Origin: a virus
IMG/VR virus record: IMGVR_UViG_3300032676_000779
Span: 37,982 to 101,981 of that record
Length of the DNA stretch: 64,000 nucleotides
Direction: 5' to 3' (one strand)
The notes below the pieces were generated by a model. It saw only the letters and a list, made by a program, of their open reading frames with translations. It was not told where the DNA came from and searched no databases. The first letter of the stretch is position 1. Each line of letters starts with the position of its first letter. Of the stretch, positions 55,243 to 62,339 are shown piece by piece. The translations under genes and the position numbers were made by a program.

Positions 55243-56139
55243 GTGGGATTAAAACCAAAGAAACCAATAAATTATCTAAACAACAAGGATATGCTTAAAG
55301 AGATTCATACGAGCAAAACTACCTATTGTTACTTCACTCAACCCGAATATCATCGATATGATCTTATCATTGATTTGGATCTAACGACCGAGCTAGCTAA
55401 GTGTCTCGAATATACTGCCCAACCAGAACAAATTCAACTAGCCAAAGAAGCCAGAGCAGCCAGACTATCACAAGAAACTGGCGAAAAACTGAACCCTGAA
55501 GATATCCCAACACAAGATTTGATCTTTCGAATAATGACATGGGATCACATTCCAGTTGCGCAAAAGCAACCAAGAAAGTCAGCAAAAAAGAAGACTGCTA
55601 AAGACATTCTCATCTTCGATGACGATGACGACTTAGATTTTTCTGATTTAGAAGACAAGACAACCAAAGATGATGTGGATGACATGGTTCATGTCAAAGT
55701 AAATTTTCCACCGTTCCAACATTTCAAACTAGATGAAACTAATACGTTTAGATGTGTAGGAAAGTCACATTGGATTAATGGCATAGAAAACGGCGAGTTT
55801 TCTAAGGATCACGGCAAAATCACTAATAAGTTGGCTCGAATGTATATGATGCTTTGTGAGAAGTATGCCATGAAGTACAATTGGCGCGGCTATACTTATA
55901 ATGATGAGATGCGCGGATCGGCTATTCTTCAGCTAACTTACGTTGGACTTCGATTTAACGAAGCCAAATCTGCTAATCCGTTTGCATACTATACAGCAGC
56001 CATTACTAATAGCTTCTGTAGAGTACTTAATATCGAAAAACGCAACCAGAATATCAGAGATGATATATTGGAAATTAACGGGTTAACTCCGTCATTCTCT
56101 CGTCAAATGAAGGATATGAAAATACAGGCTCCTGAATAA
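55243..56139 (+). CDS. 55: Late sigma factor gp55
   Basis: The protein has 298 residues. The C-terminal half is the conserved gp55 core: NKLARMYMMLCEKYAMKYNW with RGYTYNDEMRGSAILQLTYV (sigma region 2-like, promoter melting), NPFAYYTAAITNSFCRVLNI and EKRNQNIRDDIL. The N-terminal half has a helical part and an acidic linker of Asp/Glu/Lys (residues about 123-150). T4 gp55 is 185 residues, so the acidic N-terminal extension is an addition typical of aquatic relatives. It directs host RNA polymerase to TATAAATA boxes together with gp33/gp45. It starts at GTG 55243 with AGAGGA seven bases upstream; it is the first gene of the rightward operon. Confidence 0.94.
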   Translation: MGLKPKKPINYLNNKDMLKEIHTSKTTYCYFTQPEYHRYDLIIDLDLTTELAKCLEYTAQPEQIQLAKEARAARLSQETGEKLNPEDIPTQDLIFRIMTWDHIPVAQKQPRKSAKKKTAKDILIFDDDDDLDFSDLEDKTTKDDVDDMVHVKVNFPPFQHFKLDETNTFRCVGKSHWINGIENGEFSKDHGKITNKLARMYMMLCEKYAMKYNWRGYTYNDEMRGSAILQLTYVGLRFNEAKSANPFAYYTAAITNSFCRVLNIEKRNQNIRDDILEINGLTPSFSRQMKDMKIQAPE

Positions 56140-56188
56140 GGTAACCTATTTCATTGATATTGTATTCATTAAGTAGTATAACTTAACT

Positions 56189-57205
56189 ATGGCAAATCTA
56201 TTCAAAAAAGCTGCGGTATTTACAGACCTGCACTTCGGAGCTAAAAGCAATAGTTTACAGCACAACCAAGACTGTACTGATTTCGTTGATTGGTTCATTA
56301 CTAAAGCTAAGACAGAGAACTGTGAGACTTGTTTCTTTTTAGGTGATTACAATCACCATAGAGCAAGCATCAACATGCATACTATGCAATTTGGACTGCG
56401 GGCATTAGAGAAGTTAAGCGCAGCGTTTGACGTTGTTTACTTTATTCCCGGCAATCATGATTTATATTATCGTGATCGTCGGGATATTCACTCAGTTGAA
56501 TGGGCAAAACATTTACACAATGTAGTCATAGTAAATGATTGGTTCAAGCAAGATGATGTAGTCATAGCTCCGTGGTTAGTTGGTGATGATTATAAGAAAC
56601 TACCTAAGCTTAGCGGCAAGTATCTTTTCTCGCACATGGAGCTTCCTCATTTTTATATGAATGCAATGATCGAGATGCCGGATCATGGTGAACTAAACGA
56701 AGAACATGTTGCTGGATTTGAGAAGGTTTATTCTGGTCATTTTCATAAGCGACAGTCTAGGAAGAACATTTGGTATATGGGTAATGCTTTCCCTCACAAC
56801 TACGCAGATGCAGGTGATGATGCTCGCGGTATGATGGTTCTTGAGTGGGGCAAAGATCCAGAATTCTATTCTTGGCCAAAGCAACCTTTATTTAGGGTAT
56901 ACAAGTTGAGTCAAGTATTAGAGAACCCAACCGGCTTGCTTTTACCTAAATCTAATGTTAGAGTACATCTTGACATTGACATTTCATACGAAGAAGCAAA
57001 CTTTATTCGAGAGACGCTTATACCAGCACACAGTCTTCGTGAAATGGCATTGATTCCGATCAAGCAAGATCAGCACTCACAGGATTTGGCGCCTGGCGAA
57101 ATCAAGTTTGAAAGTGTTGATCAAATCGTTGTAGACCAAATCACTAATATCGAGAGTGATTTCTATGACGCAAAACTATTACTAGAGATTTATCGTAACC
57201 TATGA
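56189..57205 (+). CDS. 47: Recombination endonuclease subunit gp47 (Mre11-like)
   Basis: The protein has 338 residues. Calcineurin-type phosphoesterase motifs are clear: TDLHFG (D13, H15), FLGDYNHH (D53), IPGNHDLYYRDRRD (N89, H90) and YSGHFHKRQ. It binds two metal ions and cuts DNA as a complex with gp46, preparing 3' single strands for recombination-dependent replication. Its last four bases overlap the start of gene 46 (ATGA type), as in T4-like phages. Confidence 0.96.
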   Translation: MANLFKKAAVFTDLHFGAKSNSLQHNQDCTDFVDWFITKAKTENCETCFFLGDYNHHRASINMHTMQFGLRALEKLSAAFDVVYFIPGNHDLYYRDRRDIHSVEWAKHLHNVVIVNDWFKQDDVVIAPWLVGDDYKKLPKLSGKYLFSHMELPHFYMNAMIEMPDHGELNEEHVAGFEKVYSGHFHKRQSRKNIWYMGNAFPHNYADAGDDARGMMVLEWGKDPEFYSWPKQPLFRVYKLSQVLENPTGLLLPKSNVRVHLDIDISYEEANFIRETLIPAHSLREMALIPIKQDQHSQDLAPGEIKFESVDQIVVDQITNIESDFYDAKLLLEIYRNL

Positions 57206-59280
57206 GTACTGTACTAAAGAATATCACTCTCCGTAATTTTCTGTCTATTGGCGCAGTTTGTCAATCAGTAAACTTCGATAGCAAAGAACTTACACTGATC
57301 TTAGGTGAAAATCTAGATTTAGGTGGTGATGGCGCTCGTAATGGTACCGGAAAGACGACCCTTATTCAAGGTCTTAGTTACGTTCTGTTTGGTACTCCTA
57401 TCAACAGTATTCGTAAAGACAATCTCATCAATCGAACCAATGCTAAGGGCATGATGGTCACTTTGGAATTCAGTTCTGGTGGAATTGAATACAAGATCGA
57501 AAGAGGTCGCAAACCAAACATTTTGCGTTTCTTTGTCAATAATGCGGCGGCCTCTACGGATGAAGACGCCGCCCAAGGCGAAAATAAAGAAACTCAGATT
57601 GCAATCGAGCGTGCCATCGGAATGTCCGCTGACATGTTCAAGCACATCGTTGCTCTTAACACCTACTCTGAGCCGTTTTTGGCATTAGGTTCTAACGAAC
57701 AACGAAAGATCATTGAACAACTATTGGGCATAACTCTGCTTTCCGAAAAAGCGGAGATAATCAAAGAAAAGCTCAAGGGCAACAAAGAACTCATTCAATT
57801 GGAAGAGTATAAGGTCAAAGCTATTGAGGAAGCTAACAAGCGTGTTCAGGAACAGCTTGACGGTCTTAAGCGCAGACAGCGCCTGTGGCAAGCCAAACAT
57901 GACGACGATTTGGCTAGGTTAGCGCTTGATTATGATGAACTCAGCAAAATTGATATCGAGGCTGAACTCCAAGCACACAAAGAGCTAACAACATACAATA
58001 GCAACAAGAAAAAGCAAGAGCAGTATGAAGCTGTATTGGCTCGGCAGATCGCCTGGAAGCAAAAGCGCGACAAAGATATTGCTGATTTACAAATTACCTA
58101 TGACAAGTTGAGCCACATCGATATTGAAGCTGAGCTACAGGCTCATATTGATTTGGTAGAATACAATCGTAGAAAAATCGAACTAGACTCTGTAAATAAA
58201 ACGATTGCCTCTTTAGAATCTACACTCAAAAAAGAACGTTTATCGGTTGAAAAACTGATAAGCGAGGTTAAGACTCTTGAGGAAAACAGATGTTATGCGT
58301 GTGGACAAGATTTCCATGATGACGGTCATGTTGAGGTCCTATCTAGCAAGCGTGCCTTATTGTCTACTGCACAATCTGATCTTGCCCAAACCCAAACTGA
58401 GTTAGAAAAAAATAAAAATTCTTTGTTTGTTTTGGGCGCGGTTCCTACTACTTATTACAAAACACAAACTGAGGCTATCAAGCATAGTTCAGAACTTGAG
58501 AACATTCAGAATCAAATTAACTCAAAGCAGGCAGAAACTGATCCATATGCTGAACAATTAGTGGAGCATTCTGGTGTGATTGTTGGTCCTGCGCCTATCA
58601 CACACTATGATACTGAAGCCGAAGCGATTGAACATCGTAGCACAGTTGCCAACTTACTTCAGCAAATCGAAAACAAAGTAGCTGAAGCTGATCCATACAG
58701 TGAGCAAATTGATGATATGGAAAAGAAGGCTCTGCAAGTTATAAGTTTTGACAAAATAAATGAGCTTTCAAAATTAGGAGATCACTACAAGTTTCTAGTA
58801 GACCTTCTAACTAGTAAAGACTCGTTTGTTAGAAAGAAGATTATAGATCAAAATCTATCATATCTTAATGCTAGACTTACGAACTATCTAGACAAGATTG
58901 GCTTGCCGCATACAGTAGTGTTTAAGAATGATCTTTCGGTTGAAATTACTGAACTCGGACGTGAACTAGATTTTGATAATTTGTCACGTGGCGAGCGGAA
59001 CCGATTGATATTAGGACTGTCGTTTGCGTTCAGAGACGTTTGGGAAAATCTATATCATCCCATCAATACCGTGTTCATTGACGAATTGATAGATTCTGGA
59101 CTTGATACTATAGGTGTCGAGAACGCAATGGCAATTCTTAAGGACCTGTCTAGAAGACGCGGCAAGTCAATCTGGTTAGTCTCTCACCGCGAAGAACTTG
59201 CGGGTCGAGTACCTAGCGTACTTAAGGTTGTGAAAGAGAATGGTTTTACAACCTATCGAAATGATGCTGAACAAGAATGA
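57202..59280 (+). CDS. 46: Recombination endonuclease subunit gp46 (Rad50-like)
   Basis: The protein has 692 residues. Walker A is GARNGTGKTTLIQG (K51). Two coiled-coil arms flank the zinc hook CYACGQ near residue 364. LSRGERNRLILGLSFAFRD (about 593) is the ABC signature and VFIDELID (about 624) Walker B. T4 gp46 has 560 residues; the extra length is in the coiled coils, which contain two copies of a segment starting DIEAELQAH (near 252 and 311) and two of AEADPY/AETDPY, signs of internal duplication. It drives gp47 nuclease action. Its TGA overlaps the first bases of the late box for the next gene. Confidence 0.96.
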   Translation: MSTVLKNITLRNFLSIGAVCQSVNFDSKELTLILGENLDLGGDGARNGTGKTTLIQGLSYVLFGTPINSIRKDNLINRTNAKGMMVTLEFSSGGIEYKIERGRKPNILRFFVNNAAASTDEDAAQGENKETQIAIERAIGMSADMFKHIVALNTYSEPFLALGSNEQRKIIEQLLGITLLSEKAEIIKEKLKGNKELIQLEEYKVKAIEEANKRVQEQLDGLKRRQRLWQAKHDDDLARLALDYDELSKIDIEAELQAHKELTTYNSNKKKQEQYEAVLARQIAWKQKRDKDIADLQITYDKLSHIDIEAELQAHIDLVEYNRRKIELDSVNKTIASLESTLKKERLSVEKLISEVKTLEENRCYACGQDFHDDGHVEVLSSKRALLSTAQSDLAQTQTELEKNKNSLFVLGAVPTTYYKTQTEAIKHSSELENIQNQINSKQAETDPYAEQLVEHSGVIVGPAPITHYDTEAEAIEHRSTVANLLQQIENKVAEADPYSEQIDDMEKKALQVISFDKINELSKLGDHYKFLVDLLTSKDSFVRKKIIDQNLSYLNARLTNYLDKIGLPHTVVFKNDLSVEITELGRELDFDNLSRGERNRLILGLSFAFRDVWENLYHPINTVFIDELIDSGLDTIGVENAMAILKDLSRRRGKSIWLVSHREELAGRVPSVLKVVKENGFTTYRNDAEQE

Positions 59281-59346
59281 TAAATAGATGTGAGTCGCGG
59301 GAGTACGAATCCCCACTCACTCTAATGCTAGAAGGAGCAATCAGCA
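59279..59346 (+). promoter_or_regulatory. Shared endonuclease leader, copy B: late box, hairpin, ribosome site
   Basis: GATAAATA (59279-59286) overlaps the end of gene 46. A hairpin follows at 59290-59320 (GTGAGT/ACTCAC with inner GGGA/TCCC and a GTACGAA loop), then AGAAGGAG and ATG 59347. The stretch matches copy A at 2662-2727 almost base for base outside the loop. The loop and inner stem resemble a tRNA T-arm, which is probably chance. Confidence 0.76.
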
Positions 59347-60054
59347 ATGAATATTTATCTATATAAAAAGACCCACAACATAACCGGTCTTAAATACCTA
59401 GGTAAAACAACAGCCAAAGACCCGCACAAATATAAAGGCTCAGGTGACTATTGGAAAGATCATATTAAAACTCACGGATATGATGTTACGACTGAGATAC
59501 TAGCAGAATGCAAAACAACTAAAGAATTAAAAGAGCGGGGATTGTATTATAGTAATTTATGGAACGTGGTTGAAGAAAAAGATGCCAACGGAAAGAAAAC
59601 ATGGGCTAATTTAAGACCAGAAACCAGTGACGGAGGAGGTAGATTACCGGGATTTAAGTTAACAGATTCTCACAAAGAAAACATAAGCATTGCCAAAACC
59701 GATGTTACTAACCCAAAGTTGAGTGAGCAGAGGAAAGGTTTCGGAAATCACATGTTTGGACAGAAGCGAGATGATATATCCGGAGATAACAATCCGATGA
59801 AAGACCCTGCAATAGCGGACCGTGTTAGAAGATCCCATCTCGGTAAAAAACACACTGACGAGTCTAAACGAAAACGATCAGAAAAGCTTTCAGGCCACAA
59901 CAATCCTATGTTCGGCAAAATCGGAGAACATAGTCCAAGGTATGGCAAAACATCTCCGCCCATGACGTGTGAACATTGCAGTAAAACCTGCGCTAGACAC
60001 AACTTTGTGAAATATCACGGAGATAAGTGTAAAAATAAAAACAACCGTATATAG
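59347..60054 (+). CDS. GIY-YIG homing endonuclease with zinc finger
   Basis: The protein has 235 residues. NIYLYKKTHNITGLKYLGKT is the GIY-YIG opening (here I-Y-L and Y-L-G), KYKGSGDYWKDHI and LKERGLYYSNLWNVV follow with the catalytic-type glutamate. NUMOD3-like DNA-binding units come next (HKENISIAKTD, GDNNPMKDPAIADRV, GHNNPMFGK). The C-terminus is a zinc finger (CEHCSKTCARHNFVKYHGDKC in parts: CxxC and HxxxC), nearly the same as in the HNH protein at 1999. It lies between gene 46 and the nuclease gene, a common place for free-standing endonucleases. The leader is described separately. Confidence 0.92.
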   Translation: MNIYLYKKTHNITGLKYLGKTTAKDPHKYKGSGDYWKDHIKTHGYDVTTEILAECKTTKELKERGLYYSNLWNVVEEKDANGKKTWANLRPETSDGGGRLPGFKLTDSHKENISIAKTDVTNPKLSEQRKGFGNHMFGQKRDDISGDNNPMKDPAIADRVRRSHLGKKHTDESKRKRSEKLSGHNNPMFGKIGEHSPRYGKTSPPMTCEHCSKTCARHNFVKYHGDKCKNKNNRI

Positions 60055-60068
60055 ACAATAAATATCAT

Positions 60069-60641
60069 ATGCCTTCTAAATCTAAAGCAAAAGGAAGTTC
60101 ATTTGAGCGGGAGGTCGCGGCCTTCTTGTCAGCGTTGTATTCCGCTTCATTTGTGCGTGTTCCCAATTCAGGCGCGTATATCGGACGATCTAATTCTCAT
60201 CGCAAAAACATACTTGATGCAAATCAAACTAAGTCTTTCAAAGGAGACATAATTGCGCCTGATGATTGGGTAAATTTTAACTCTGAATGCAAGAGCTATG
60301 CTACTTTCCCTTTTCATCTTTTGCTCTCAGGTGATTGCAAAGTGGTCGAGTCTTGGTTAGATCAGTTAATGGAAGTATCTGACCCTGACAATCTAAACAT
60401 ATTGATGTTTAAGATTAATAGAAAAGGACGCTTTGTCGCCGTTCAAACAAAGTACACGTGGGTTACTGACAACTTCATTCTTTACACCTCAGCTAAACAC
60501 GGCGATTGGGTGTTCATAGAATTCGATAACTTTTTTAAACTCAACAAAGACCTTCTTAAAGCATATTCAGGCTCATCTACAAATAATTCTTCTGGCTCAC
60601 CCGACACCACGTCCGACAACATTATCTCCATTCAAATCTAA
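60069..60641 (+). CDS. PD-(D/E)XK nuclease, Holliday-junction-resolvase-like
   Basis: The protein has 190 residues. KGSSFEREVAAFLSALY provides the first glutamate helix, FVRVPNSGAYIGRS and FKGDIIAPDDW the active-site aspartate, and NFNSECKSYATFPFHLLL the E-x-K. That order (E, D, ExK) is that of archaeal Hjc and RecB-like nucleases. A role in branched-DNA cleavage next to gp46/gp47 is likely. The last 25 residues are a Ser/Thr/Asn-rich tail. It is the last gene of the rightward operon before the structured region. Confidence 0.75.
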   Translation: MPSKSKAKGSSFEREVAAFLSALYSASFVRVPNSGAYIGRSNSHRKNILDANQTKSFKGDIIAPDDWVNFNSECKSYATFPFHLLLSGDCKVVESWLDQLMEVSDPDNLNILMFKINRKGRFVAVQTKYTWVTDNFILYTSAKHGDWVFIEFDNFFKLNKDLLKAYSGSSTNNSSGSPDTTSDNIISIQI

Positions 60642-60654
60642 AAAATCACAGAAC

Positions 60655-61195
60655 CCTATATTGGCGTTTGGTCGGGGTACCTCGACTCTCCTTGAGCGAC
60701 ATGCGAGATATCATGGCGCGGATCTGGAGTCTGCTGAGCATCATGGAATCCATGATGTTCGGGAATACCGACAGGGCTCTCGCTTGGTAGAATGCGAACC
60801 CTGAATGAGTCTACACGTCTATTCTGTCTTGAAGGTGTAGAACATGCGTTGCAGAAGAACTTCCCCTAAGGGGTGGTCAGCTTCACTACAGCCCTAGCAA
60901 ACTTTACAGTGCAACCGGTAGCGTCAATCAGCAACAAACGCTAGATTGACGGGGGATAGACAGCAACGGTGGAAGGTCCATGGCATGGCCCCTAATACCA
61001 TTGGTAGTGCTGAATAGCACTACCATGGCTTCCAATCCGGCATGTATAACTCCTAGAGAGTATTCTTTAAGACAATTAAAAAGAATATATCGAACGTAGT
61101 GAGATATAAGTTGTCCGTAAGGACAACTCTAAAAGATACTCTAACCTAAGTAGATATGGAAATAGAGAGAATTAAATGAATAGTTCTCTCTATGT
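60655..61195 (+). ncRNA. Candidate large structured RNA, about 540 nt
   Basis: No coding frame is seen between 60642 and 61198. Hairpins are dense: 60671-60686; 60736-60760 (11 bp, 3-base loop); 60772-60803 (CAGGG/CCCTG enclosing TCGC/GCGA); 60810-60841 (7 bp); 60863-60873 (CCCC/GGGG); 60922-60951 (8 bp); 60975-60990; 60998-61028 (13 bp with one bulge); 61061-61087 (8 bp); 61110-61127 (7 bp, GTAA loop of the GNRA type); 61162-61193 (10 bp). A long-range pair 61057-61063 with 61136-61142 would enclose a multi-branched 3' part. The GNRA loop reads correctly only on the plus strand, which sets the orientation. Size and setting recall phage-borne GOLLD or ROOL RNAs, but I cannot match conserved bases. 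No convincing promoter or terminator. Confidence 0.6.
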
Positions 61196-61198
61196 CGG

Positions 61199-61435
61199 TT
61201 AGAAGAATGGTAGCTGGGATTTCTTTGTAGTTTCTAGGTTGCTATCAATTATATCGTTGATAGCCTTTCTTTCCTCTATAGACATGTTGAGGATGTCCTC
61301 ATATGAAGCGCCACCGCGCATGTACCATGCCATAGTAAGTGCAGATTTGCGTATACCCGCTACGTCTTTTTCATACTCATCTAGTAGCTTCTGAATCTCT
61401 TCGGGTTTAGAGCGTAGAAGCTTTAGCCGAAAAAA
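61199..61435 (-). CDS. gp51-like downstream part of a -1 frameshift product
   Basis: The frame opens only at the slippery site and has no ATG, GTG or TTG until an internal ATG near its middle. It ends at TAA 61199-61201. The sequence includes SKPEEIQKLLDEYEKDVAG, KSALTMAWYMRGGASYEDIL and a closing LETTKKSQLPFF. I recall MAWYMRGG...KK...FF in small proteins next to gp26 in T4-like phages, annotated as baseplate hub assembly proteins (gp51-like). After a -1 shift at 61429-61435 it becomes the last 76 residues of a 348-residue gp26 fusion (61199-62244). It would work as the longer form of a tail or baseplate assembly chaperone. Confidence 0.78.
   Translation of the reverse strand, partial: FFRLKLLRSKPEEIQKLLDEYEKDVAGIRKSALTMAWYMRGGASYEDILNMSIEERKAINDIIDSNLETTKKSQLPFF
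61386..61435 (-). promoter_or_regulatory. Programmed -1 ribosomal frameshift signal
   Basis: The minus strand carries T-TTT-TTC (61429-61435), a classical heptamer in the gp26 frame, two codons before its TAA stop. In the -1 frame a TGA lies directly before the heptamer, so the overlap of the two frames is little more than the slippery site. Six bases downstream a stem AGCTTCT/AGAAGCT (61416-61422 with 61386-61392) can form, with inner CTCT/AGAG. Spacing and order are those of known -1 signals. Confidence 0.82.
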
Positions 61436-62244
61436 TCAGAAGGGTTCAATGAGAAATCTTGCTCGTATTCGTGTCCGCAGCTATCACATTTTATCTTTAA
61501 TGGCTGTGGTGTGGAACTTTTCTTAAGTTCTGTAGCGTAGTCTCTAATAGAAGTAAAAGTATTTCGATCACAGTTCTTGAGAAAATCTAGAATAAACTCA
61601 TTTTCTTGTACCTTGATTTCTGGTGTTTCTATATATTCAATACCTAAACTTAATAATTTCATAGTCAACAACGTTACCCGTTCAAGTGCATCACCACCTA
61701 TTTTATTTTTTTCCTCTTCTGACATATTTTCCATAGAGGCAAACAGTTTTTGCATTTCAAACTGAGCTATAGAAGCTTCATTCATTTCTTTATAAACCAA
61801 CGGTCTAAACTTAATTTTTAGATCACCTACTTCAAATTCCTTATTGTAATCCCCTGCCTTAAGGGTAGACAATATACCAACTAAGCTGATGCCGTACGGA
61901 GAAAGTTCGTTACATTTTGGACAGATCGAATCTATGTCCAATTGATCACCGTTGGAAGCAGACTTAATTGCGATGAGGATAGCATCTAAATCACTGCTAC
62001 TAATAGCCCATGGATCTTTGATGTCAGGTACACAGCTTTTTATTAATTCAGCAATTGCAGTACCGTTAAACAACGAATCCGGAGTTCTGGCTGTAATTTC
62101 ATCAATAGCAGTCATCGGATAGATTGGTAATTCGCCGGTTACTGGAATGTTTATCACGTCCTCTGAGTAGCTTGTGGTTCCTGAGGGGAGTTTTAGGTAA
62201 ACAGCAGGTCTTCTGAAGTACTGTCTTAGCGGGTTATTGTTCAT
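61423..62244 (-). CDS. 26: gp26-like baseplate hub/assembly protein
   Basis: The protein has 273 residues. PLRQYFRRPAVYLKLPSG, IYPMTAIDEITARTPDSLFN, SCVPDIKDPW and SSDLDAILIAIKSASNGDQL form the conserved core of T4-like gp26. Two CxxC pairs (CPKC near residue 108, CDSC near 256) suggest a zinc site joining distant parts. It ends SDFFG in the normal frame; the last Phe codons form the slippery site that gives the longer product. Its position opposite the tape-measure gene, with a joint promoter region, fits a chaperone role. T4 gp26 is 208 residues. Confidence 0.9.
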   Translation of the reverse strand: MNNNPLRQYFRRPAVYLKLPSGTTSYSEDVINIPVTGELPIYPMTAIDEITARTPDSLFNGTAIAELIKSCVPDIKDPWAISSSDLDAILIAIKSASNGDQLDIDSICPKCNELSPYGISLVGILSTLKAGDYNKEFEVGDLKIKFRPLVYKEMNEASIAQFEMQKLFASMENMSEEEKNKIGGDALERVTLLTMKLLSLGIEYIETPEIKVQENEFILDFLKNCDRNTFTSIRDYATELKKSSTPQPLKIKCDSCGHEYEQDFSLNPSDFFG

Positions 62245-62276
62245 AATTTCCTCATAATTTTCGGTTTTTAGTTAAC

Positions 62277-62300
62277 ACTAAATACATACGTATATTTAGT
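62277..62300. promoter_or_regulatory. Divergent late boxes as a perfect inverted repeat
   Basis: ACTAAATA (62277-62284, plus) and ACTAAATA (62293-62300, minus) are separated by eight bases, giving a perfect 8-base inverted repeat. Each matches the late consensus at -TAAATA. The plus copy is placed to drive the tape-measure gene (62340) and the minus copy gp26 (62244). The two polymerase sites would overlap. Confidence 0.6.
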
Positions 62301-62339
62301 GGTCAAAAAACCCAATTATTTAATTTAACGGAATCGACT

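Noticed and set aside
59290-59320. tRNA gene, from the GGGAGTACGAATCCC T-arm-like hairpin
   Set aside because: No D-arm or anticodon arm fits, and copy A has a different loop that breaks the resemblance.
60736-60760. Group II intron domain V (GAGC...GTTC hairpin)
   Set aside because: Only 25 bases long against about 34, no two-base bulge, no intron boundaries, and both flanking genes are complete.
61162-61193. Rho-independent terminator for the gp26 operon
   Set aside because: A good 10-bp stem, but no T-run follows on either strand.
60642-61198. tmRNA or RNase P RNA as the identity of the structured region
   Set aside because: A short GCAAAC...TAG frame (60898 onward) resembles a tag, but the tRNA-like ends and T-loop of tmRNA are absent, and the RNase P signature bases are not found.
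60642-61198. Group I intron linked to the GIY-YIG gene
   Set aside because: No P/Q/R/S core elements recognised, the endonuclease is one gene away, and no exon is interrupted.
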